Assembly: GCA_025210695.1 (NCBI GenBank)
Contig: JAOARE010000020.1
Location: 1-64,000 of the forward strand
Direction of reading: 5' to 3'
Source: Rickettsiales bacterium
GTDB lineage: Bacteria; Pseudomonadota; Alphaproteobacteria; Rickettsiales; CANDYO01
DNA: 64,000 nucleotides
The translations under genes and the position numbers were made by a program. Positions 54,261 to 62,300 of this stretch are shown here, piece by piece; position 1 is the stretch's first letter; the number at the start of each line of letters is the position of its first letter. Below the pieces are notes generated by a model that ran no database searches, had not been told where the DNA came from, and saw only the letters and a program-made list of their open reading frames with translations.

Positions 54261-54923
54261 ATGATACTTAAGACAATGAAGAGTAGAAAGAAAACACCTA
54301 AACAACCCATAGAACCTAGATGTTTTTTAGCTAAAAAAGAAAAAATGATTAGTGATAAGCTAAATAGTGTTGCAAAACTAGAAGAAGTTGAATGTAGTAA
54401 ACTTAAGAATGAAGTTATAATTCCTAAATCTATCCCAATTTTTGCTACGAATCATAAAATAATACTTAATGTAAAAAAATTAGATCAAGCAATTGAAATT
54501 ATTCCAGGTGAGATATTGGTCTCGTATCTTTTGGATACCCCTAAAGATATTGTTTTTGCTCTTACTATATATCTAAAAAGTTTATTAGAAATTGAAGTAA
54601 AAAAATATGTCCAGAGAGTAGCTAAGGAATTAAAGCTAAAATACAACAAAATATATATTAAGGAGCGAGATAATCATTGGAAAAGCAATTGGAGTACCTG
54701 CTCGGAAATAAACGATTTATATTTTTCTTGGCGTTTAGTTTTTGCTCCAAGATACGTGATGGAATATATAGTAGTATGTGAGTTATGTCGGCAAATTAAA
54801 ATAGGAAGCAGATGGAGATTTAGGGGGGCAATAAATATGCTTTGCCCTAAAAATGCCTTGGCTAAACATTGGTTAGAAAAATATAGTAAGAAAATAAACA
54901 GTCTTTTAGTTATTAGGAGCTAA
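54261..54923 (+). CDS. YgjP/SprT-like metallopeptidase family protein lacking the HExxH motif
   Basis: A protein of 220 residues. The C-terminal half has the YgjP (DUF45) pattern: WSTCSEINDLYFSWRLVFAP, YIVVCELCRQ, CPKNALAKHWLEKYSKK. In intact members the metal site reads HELCH, but here it is CELCR, so both zinc-ligand histidines are gone while Glu remains. The N-terminal 60 residues are charged and atypical. The product is probably catalytically dead or a gene in early decay, as its neighbours are. The start is uncertain; ATG 54261 lacks a good ribosome binding site. Confidence 0.65.
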   Translation: MILKTMKSRKKTPKQPIEPRCFLAKKEKMISDKLNSVAKLEEVECSKLKNEVIIPKSIPIFATNHKIILNVKKLDQAIEIIPGEILVSYLLDTPKDIVFALTIYLKSLLEIEVKKYVQRVAKELKLKYNKIYIKERDNHWKSNWSTCSEINDLYFSWRLVFAPRYVMEYIVVCELCRQIKIGSRWRFRGAINMLCPKNALAKHWLEKYSKKINSLLVIRS

Positions 54924-55046
54924 ACTTTTGAAATAACAACATGAATATACAAGTACTTCAGGTGTTTTAAGGATAATTTGGTGTTTGAGATAGAATTTTT
55001 AAGTTTATTTTTAATATGATGTAATATTTAATAAAGGTAAGAAATT

Positions 55047-55254
55047 TTGAACAACACAATAGATATTAAGATAGGACAAAAGATCAAAGAGAGAAGAAAA
55101 AATTTAGACATAACTCAAAAAAACTTTATGAGATGTAGTTGGTGTTACTTATCAACAAATACAAAAATATGAAGTAGTGGATAATAAAACCTCAGCCCAT
55201 AGGCTTTATCTTATAGCAAAAGCACTAAATGTTCCAATAGAGTTCTTTTTTTAG
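55047..55254 (+). pseudogene. XRE-family regulator, frameshifted
   Basis: Starting at TTG 55047 behind AAAGG, the frame reads NNTIDIKIGQKIKERRK and TQKNF, then breaks near 55125-55135. A shifted frame continues DVVGVTYQQIQKYEVVDNK, HRLYLIAKALNVPIEFFF and stops at 55254. Together they make a normal Cro/C1 helix-turn-helix of about 68 residues. A small indel in the A/T-rich stretch disabled it. Confidence 0.8.
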
Positions 55255-55465
55255 AATGTAAAACTTAAAGATATACCTGTTCGTGCAAATATAACTAATT
55301 TAGCTAAAATCAAAATCCTTTAAGGTTGGAAAAGGATAAGATAGCTAAATATGGAGAAGATTATGATACTTGCAAAGATAAACAGAATTTTTTATTATTG
55401 AAAATAAATTAATGTTCTCAGTATTATGAATATTTATTATATAACTTTAAAATAGTAGGAATGAT

Positions 55466-56203
55466 ATGAATTGTGTAAATTATGATACAGCTGCAAGGAG
55501 ACCAAGCTATGATGCAGAGTTGCGCATATATATGCTGCAGATTTTTATTCTTATGGCTATAGCTTTAGCAGTAACTGGATTGTCTGCGTATTTAGCTGGA
55601 GATTCAAAAGAGTTTTTGAATATGATATATATAAAATCTGCTGCTGGTATGAGGCTTTCTCCTATTGGCTGGGTAGTGGGGCTTGCTCCGTTATTTATGG
55701 TATTTTTCTTATCAAGTCAAATTAATAGAATATCTGTTCTAACAGCGCAAATAATGCTTTTTTTATATTCAGTGCTAATGGGACTTTCTTTAACTCCTAT
55801 TTTTATAATTTATACAGGTGAGGATATTGCTAGATCTTTCTTTATTGTTTCTTCAGTCTTTGGGGTGATGAGTATTTATGGCTATACAACCAAAAAGAAT
55901 TTAAGTTCTTTTGGTTCACTTTTGATAATGGGAGTTATAGGGATATTAATGGCTGCTATAGTTAATCTATTTATTGCAAGTTCAGCAATATCACTCGCTA
56001 TTTCGGTAATTGGTGTATTGCTATTTACCGGACTTACTGCATATGACGTAAATAACCTAAAAAGAATATATCAACAATCAGGGGGGTTCAATAACCAAGC
56101 AATTGCTAAGATAGCTATTCGTGGAGCTTTGAGATTATATCTAGACTTTATTAATTTATTTTTAATGTTTCTTCAGTTAACGGGTTCAAAAAAGAGGCGT
56201 TAG
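55466..56203 (+). CDS. Bax inhibitor-1 (YccA/YbhL) family membrane protein
   Basis: A protein of 245 residues, normal length. Seven membrane helices, beginning with YMLQIFILMAIALAVTGLSAY. Family signatures include SVFGVMSIYGYTTKKNLSSFGSLLIMG (quoted in part), LLFTGLTAYDVNNLKRIY and the C-terminal ALRLYLDFINLFL with the conserved Asp. Homologues are pH-sensitive calcium leak channels or modulators of membrane proteases. It is intact in the middle of a decayed stretch, suggesting it is still selected. Confidence 0.93.
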   Translation: MNCVNYDTAARRPSYDAELRIYMLQIFILMAIALAVTGLSAYLAGDSKEFLNMIYIKSAAGMRLSPIGWVVGLAPLFMVFFLSSQINRISVLTAQIMLFLYSVLMGLSLTPIFIIYTGEDIARSFFIVSSVFGVMSIYGYTTKKNLSSFGSLLIMGVIGILMAAIVNLFIASSAISLAISVIGVLLFTGLTAYDVNNLKRIYQQSGGFNNQAIAKIAIRGALRLYLDFINLFLMFLQLTGSKKRR

Positions 56204-56436
56204 ATAGTTGGTTTTTATTATATTATTATAGAGCTGTTTAGGGCTATTTTTACTAATTATAGATTTAGGAAGTGGAGCTCTTGAATGGAGAAAATTCTTT
56301 TTTAATATCATTAAATATATTCCAAAGTGATCATCCATTTATTCTATTAGTTCATCGTTTCTTAAATATGATTTCTAATATATGAAATTACCAAATTTTT
56401 GTAACTGCTGACAAACAATCAATTCAAGTAAGTAAT

Positions 56437-56634
56437 GTGATTTTGGGCATTATTCTATTTATTATTGGGCTAAAACTAGCCAAACACTTAAGTCGTAAAA
56501 TTAAGATTAAATTAAATAAAAGATTTGATAGAAACACCGCCAATCTTTTGGCGAGAACACAGCATTATTTACTATCCTATAGGATAGTAAACATCTTGAA
56601 TCATTTAGAGATCATAAAAATAGACTACCTATAG
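56437..56634 (+). pseudogene. Fragment resembling an MscS-type channel
   Basis: The 65-codon frame LGIILFIIGLKLAKHLSRKI, KRFDRNTANLLARTQHYLL resembles the membrane helix and following segment just before the pore domain in small mechanosensitive channels. The match is short. The reading is interrupted by the second copy of the 24-bp palindrome, which changes the tail to SYRIVN. No other channel sequence remains. The identification is tentative. Confidence 0.4.
56568..56591. repeat. 24-bp perfect palindrome, copy 2
   Basis: Identical to the palindrome at 54007-54030, lying inside the MscS-like fragment. Both copies read LLSYRIV in one frame, recalling palindromic elements that insert into genes in Rickettsia. 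Confidence 0.9.
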
Positions 56635-56636
56635 GA

Positions 56637-57169
56637 AGATCATATGTTCGTTATGGGGCAGTAATTAATTTAAGTATTAGTCAAGGAAAGATTCAAGCTT
56701 TCGTTAATGGCGCATCAATTATATACAGTTGATATCAGTATTATAGGGATAGAACAACAAAAATGGTAAGCAATTATAAAACAATGTTCTGGAGAAATTG
56801 GTTCATTAATTGAATTATTACAAGGAAAAATTTCTTCTCAGGTAATGGATACAATGATTGACCATAAAAATGGGTTATTTCCCTTGCCTGATCAAATAAA
56901 GTTTCAATGCTCTTGTTATGATTCAGCTTACATGTGCAAACATGTTGGGGCTACCCTTTATAGAGTTGGGGGGCGTTTTGATGAAAGGCCAGAATTACTT
57001 TTTATGTTACGTGGAGTAGACCATATGGATGTTATTAGAAGCGTTGATATTAATGGTAAAGATTCAAGGCAGTGGTAAAGCAAAAACTATTGTGAACCAA
57101 GATTTATCTTCGTGGTTTGATATCGATATAGATATAGATAAGAAAGAGGAAAAAACAGAAAATGAATAA
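56637..57169 (+). pseudogene. SWIM zinc-finger protein, C-terminal remnant
   Basis: Pieces in several frames match one SWIM-domain protein. They are RSYVRYGAVINLSISQGKI, TVDISIIG, CSGEIGSLIELLQGKISSQV, then KFQCSCYDSAYMCKHVGATL with the CxCx6CxH zinc ligands. RVGGRFDERPELLFMLRGVD and a final acidic tail follow, stopping at 57169. Frame breaks occur near 56730, 56770 and 57075. The N-terminus is absent. The longest intact piece is 56845-57078. Not functional. Confidence 0.8.
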
Positions 57170-57386
57170 ATTATTAGGAAGAGTCTCTGTCTAAGGTTCA
57201 ACATATAAGAAAATCAATAAGCATTAAGAATTATTCTGTGAGAGCACTTATTTAGCAAGCTATTTACATATTATTTGACTTATATAAATGAATTTGAAGC
57301 TGACTAATGCAGGACAAATGATAAATTAGTCTTGACCAATCCGTTTTTTATATGTATTGTAGTCGTTTACTTATAGAGGAAATATC

Positions 57387-58595
57387 ATGAAGAGAATATA
57401 TGATAGACTATTAGAAGAACATTTAGTTAAGTATGAGCAAATGGCTTTTTTAGCTGGGCCAAGGCAAGTAGGAAAAACCACTATTGCACAGAATGCTATT
57501 CAGAGCTCGAAATATTCTAAATATCTAAATTGGGATAACATAGATAGTAGAAAAATTATATTATCAGGTAACCAATCAATTGTAGAGAACCTACCAATAG
57601 CTACAATACCTAATGTTAAGCCATTCATAATATTTGATGAACTTCATAAATATAAAAACTGGAAGACCTTACTAAAAGGATTTGTGGATGAGTATAAATT
57701 AACTTCACATATTATTGTAACGGGGAGCGCCAAACTTGACGTATATAGGAAGGGAGGAGATAGCTTGATGGGAAGATATTTTCTATATAGAGTTTGTCCT
57801 TTATCTGTTGCGGAGATTGTAAGAGGATATTATGCAGAAGATGTTATTTCATCACCTTCTGAAGTTGAGAATGACTTAATATCTAGTTTACTAGAATTTG
57901 GCGGGTTTCCTGAAAGTTTTCTTAAACAAGATAAAAGATTTCATAATAGATGGCAAAATATGAGATTTCAGCAGTTGATGAGAGAAGATATAATGGATTT
58001 AGCTAAAATCCAGGAACTTGCTCAACTAGAAGTGTTGGCAGACTTACTGAAATATCAAACTGGTCAAATGATATCTTATACAAACCTATCTAATAAAGTA
58101 AGAGTGAATGATACCACTATTAGAAGGTGGATAAGCACTTTAGAGTCTTTTTATTATTGCTTTCGCTTAAGGCCTTGGAGTAGTAATGTTTCCAGAAGTT
58201 TACTGAAAGAGCCAAAGTTGTACCTCATGGATTGGTCCGTTATTGAAGATAAAGGAGCAAGAATAGAAAACTTTGTTGCCTGTCATTTATATAAGGCAGT
58301 GAATTTTTGGAATGATGCGGGTTTCGGAAAATATGACTTGTTCTTTTTAAGAGATAAAGAAAAGCGTGAAGTAGACTTTTTAATCACAGCTAACAATAAA
58401 CCTTGGATAATGATTGAGGTTAAAAGCTCTAATAATTGCTCACTTAATAAAAACTTATTACATTTTCAAAAGCAGATTAATGCTGAACATGTATTGCAAC
58501 TCAGTAGAGACTTACCTTATATAGAGCAAGATTTTAGAGAATCAAAATCTCCTCAAATATTTCCTATGAGTACGTTTTTATCTCAAATGGTATAA
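57387..58595 (+). CDS. AAA-type ATPase with DUF4143 domain
   Basis: A protein of 402 residues. Walker A GPRQVGKTT is near 24 and Walker B FIIFDELHK near 90. The Arg-rich sensor region VTGSAKLDVYRKGGDSLMGRYF is followed by the C-terminal DUF4143 part, where LRDKEKREVDFLITANNKP and IEVKSS form a PD-(D/E)xK nuclease-like core (Asp, Glu-x-Lys). Many bacteria carry several such proteins; their function is poorly known. It appears complete, with a GAGGAAA-like site before ATG 57387. Confidence 0.9.
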   Translation: MKRIYDRLLEEHLVKYEQMAFLAGPRQVGKTTIAQNAIQSSKYSKYLNWDNIDSRKIILSGNQSIVENLPIATIPNVKPFIIFDELHKYKNWKTLLKGFVDEYKLTSHIIVTGSAKLDVYRKGGDSLMGRYFLYRVCPLSVAEIVRGYYAEDVISSPSEVENDLISSLLEFGGFPESFLKQDKRFHNRWQNMRFQQLMREDIMDLAKIQELAQLEVLADLLKYQTGQMISYTNLSNKVRVNDTTIRRWISTLESFYYCFRLRPWSSNVSRSLLKEPKLYLMDWSVIEDKGARIENFVACHLYKAVNFWNDAGFGKYDLFFLRDKEKREVDFLITANNKPWIMIEVKSSNNCSLNKNLLHFQKQINAEHVLQLSRDLPYIEQDFRESKSPQIFPMSTFLSQMV

Positions 58596-59310
58596 CTAAA
58601 AGAAACTAATAATAAAACTTATTTATATGCAAAAGTTATCGGAAACAAACTGTGGTATTTTTTTTTGAAATAAACTTTATATGATTAAGTTAATAAAAAC
58701 TATGAAGGCTTAGAAAATATAGAATTCTATAATTGGTTATTGAGTGTCCAAAATAGTGGAGGAGAAGGGTAACTTCCTGAAAGATATCTACCGGATGCAC
58801 ACTAAAAAATAATACTATCTTTTCAAAAAAAAACTTGCATAATGGTTAAGGTTATTTAATACTAAAATCTTAGCATATTTTAATGGATATTAAATTATGA
58901 CAAGTAAAGGTGACATAATAAGCTATAGTAATGAATGTAGTCTCCTCCGGACAAAACAGATTCTGCTGCTATGGAGGCTGGGAGAGCTAGAATAATGTCT
59001 TCTGAGAATGTTCCTTCCTCAAAAAACTGCTACATATTTCAAAAATTAAAATTTAATCTACTATATTCCTCAAATACATTCAATTTTCTAAGCTATCTAA
59101 CTATAAATCAATATCTAAAACATCCTAATTATAAATTTCAGAAAAATTATTTAATACTTAATATTTTAGGTAGTAGGCAAAAAAAACAACTCACTCAAGC
59201 CTACTTATATTATTCTAGATTGCCTTTCTTCGTAAAATTCACTTCTTTTATTGCTTTTTTAAAATATCCATTTTTTAACATTTGTTTAAAGTTACAGGAG
59301 ATTTAATATC
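58596..59310. other. Long upstream region of the large STAND-like gene
   Basis: 715 bases with no convincing gene. It contains a promoter candidate at 58835-58862 and a 32-residue frame at 58897-58995 (starting MTSKGDIISY) without a clear ribosome binding site. A 111-codon frame at 58971-59306 of odd composition looks like chance. CTCCTCC (58942-58948) and a GGAGG at 58974 could pair in RNA. A GGAG site at 59297-59300 precedes the gene at 59311. Confidence 0.4.
58835..58862 (+). promoter_or_regulatory. Sigma70-like promoter candidate
   Basis: TTGCAT (58835-58840), 16-base spacer, TAATAC (58857-58862). It would produce a leader of about 440 bases before the gene at 59311. Confidence 0.45.
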
Positions 59311-62300
59311 ATGAATCCAGAACATTCTTTTAATCAATTAGCTGATGATCAACCAACAACTGAAGCAATTCAAGAAAAGAAAGCATTATTTGCCGAGTAT
59401 TTTCAAAGCTTTATGAAAGATAAGATAAAGAAATACACTGCATTATTAACTAGTAAAACTAGCAATATTGATGTTTTAGATGCAGGGTTAGGAATTGGAG
59501 AAATCCATATTGGTAAAAAGTGCCAGAGGGCTATAGCTACAATTGATTGGCTAGCCGATTTACCTGGCTTAGATCAAGTGCCTGGTAATAGGTTTTTTGG
59601 TAATACTTTAAAAGCAGGAATTAGATTAGGTTATGTGAATCGTCGCCAAAAGCAACTCAATACTTATGAGGGTAAATTAGAGGTTGAGGACAATTTAATT
59701 AACGCTGTACTTAAGGAAGTAAGTTTAGAAGTAGTAAGAATATTTGAGTTTCAAATTGCAGCGTTAAAAAAAGATGACCTAGAAAAGGTTGCCAAACATG
59801 CAATGAAACGAATAATGAAGGGTTTAGGACAAGAAGGTATATCGTTTGATCGTAACGATATGTTAGGAGCTTTAGTTTCAGTTAGTAAAATAAGCCAAAG
59901 TGAGGAGGTTGATACTATTTTAATGGATGATCAAGGAGATCCAATAAAATGGAATATTGATAGTATATTTAGAAAACCTGGTCTTAGATATGAAGTAGTA
60001 AGAGATAACGACCAACAACCAACATATGAATTTTATAAATTGCAAGAATCAGAGGATATAAAGCCAGATAAATACGGTTATCGTAATCGAATAATGTCTT
60101 ACTCAGAAGATATTAAAGAATTTATAGAGCATCGAGTTGATGAGGCTTTAAAAGGAGCTCTAAATAGTCAAAAAGTAACAGGTAATTTTTGTTATTATCA
60201 ACCAATGACAAGAATTATTGGTTTTAGTGAAATACAGGAATATCTGATTATATCAGATGATCAACAAAAATCTTTAAACCAAATTATTACTGAAAAATAT
60301 ACTTTTGACAATAGAGCTCCAGTACAAACTGTATATCGTGATATTCCTATAGGAACAGCATTAATAAATATTGGTATAGAAAGAATAGAGAGTTCTAATT
60401 TTATTGGAGTAGATTTCGTTCGTGCAGATTTTACAGGTATTAAGTATATCAATGCGGATTTTACTCAGAGCTTATTACTGTTTGCTAATTTTAGGTTAGC
60501 TAATTTAGGTCGTAGTGTAATTATTGGTGCTGATTTGACTTTTGCTAATTTACAAAGGGTAAATCTAGAGGAGGTAGCTATGAAAGGAGCTAATTTAGAT
60601 TTTAGTGATCTTAGTTCGGCGACAATAGGAGATAATGAAGATTTCTTAAATGCTCAAACAGATAATGCTGTTATAGGAGAAATAGGTGATGATAAAACAA
60701 TTATTAATCCTATTTTAGTGGCTAATACTTTTAAAGCGTTACAGAGTCAGATTTTAAATGGTAACTTGCAAATAGAAGAGTTAAGAGTTAAGTATGATCA
60801 GCTTGAAATAATGTATAAAGCATTAGCTCAGATAGAGCGTAGATGTAACTTTGATCAACCTGATAGACTTTATCAGCGAGGTTTTGGTTTAGTGGAACTA
60901 GTCTTAAATAAGCTTGAGTTAGGGAAGGTGGCCTTAACTGGTATATTTGGTTCTGGTAAATCATATTTGGCGCAAAGTAGTTTACGTAGTTATTTAGATA
61001 ACAATCCTGATAGTTTGGTTTGGAAGTTAGATGCGTCTTCAGAAATGACTATAGAAGAGGGTTATAGAGAATTAGCTCATAATATCGGTATGGAATGGAA
61101 AAGAAATACTAAATTCAATGGTTTAATAAATGAAATAGCAACAAAGTTAGCTAGTAATAATCAGATACAAAAAGTGATATTATTTTATGATAATGCTATA
61201 AATAATAAATTCTTAGCTAGTTATACTCTTGGTGGTTTAGATAAAACTAGAATTATTGTTACCTCTCAACAAAGAGAATTTTTTGCTGAAGAAGAGTACA
61301 ACATAAGGGAAGAGCAGATTAAATTCACTCCACAAGAGGCAATAGGATTTCTAACTAATAATAAGGCAATAGAAGAAATAAGTTTAGAAGATCAAACAAA
61401 ATATCAAGATTTAGCTGAAAGCTTTAATTATTTGCCAATAGGCCTGGCAATAGCTAGAGACTATATGCACGATACAAGAACTACAATTTTAGATTATTGT
61501 AATCTAATTAGTGATCAAGATGTTGAGCAATATATTGCTTTATCTCCTGAATTTAAGCCTTTATATATTCCTTTATATAATGCTTTACGCTTATCATTGG
61601 CTCGTTTAACTCCAAAGAGTAAAGCTGTACTTTATCAAACAGCATTTTTAAGTGGGCAAGCTATACCTTTGTTGTTATTGCCTGATACACAGGGAGTTCA
61701 TAGGAACATTGATGCTGGAGCATTTGCCTCTAACATTCAAGACTCATCTTTAGCGCAGATTGATGGAGAAGATAATAGCAGAACAGTTTTTATACATGAG
61801 TTTGTACAAAAGAACATAAAAATACTAATGACTTCTGAAGAAAAACTGAGAACCTCTGAACTCTTGCTCAATAAATTAACTAAATACTTTGTAAAAGATA
61901 CAAGGTTTAGATGCGAAGAAGCAGAATTATTTACTAAAAGTTTTGCTAATCAACAGTCCATCTTGTCTAGCTTTGATTTAAACCAATTATTACTACCTCA
62001 CGTAGAAAATTTACTACAAATTATTGATAAAGAAAACCTTGAGCTATCGTTGGTTGGTCAGTTAAATCAGATAAAATTATTTAATGTTTTAGGTTATTTT
62101 TATACTCAGATTGGAGGGGGACGTGCCCAAGAGTCTGAATACTGGTTAATGCAAGCAAAGGATAAATTTGAGCAAGTTACGGGCTTAAAAAAAGATATAA
62201 TAGAGCAAGATCTTCCTGTATTGAGTGAACAAATTTATAATCATTTACAAAACTTCGCTTTAACTAATAGAGATGAATTAGAAAGCTTCTACCCAAATTT

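Noticed and set aside
54081-54305. Reverse-strand frame of 74 codons rich in Phe and Leu
   Set aside because: It is the complement of a very A-rich degenerate stretch and has no coding features.
58971-59306. 111-codon frame before the large STAND-like gene
   Set aside because: Composition is unlike a folded protein (Phe, Tyr, Leu and Lys rich without pattern), it has no good ribosome binding site and no recognisable motif.
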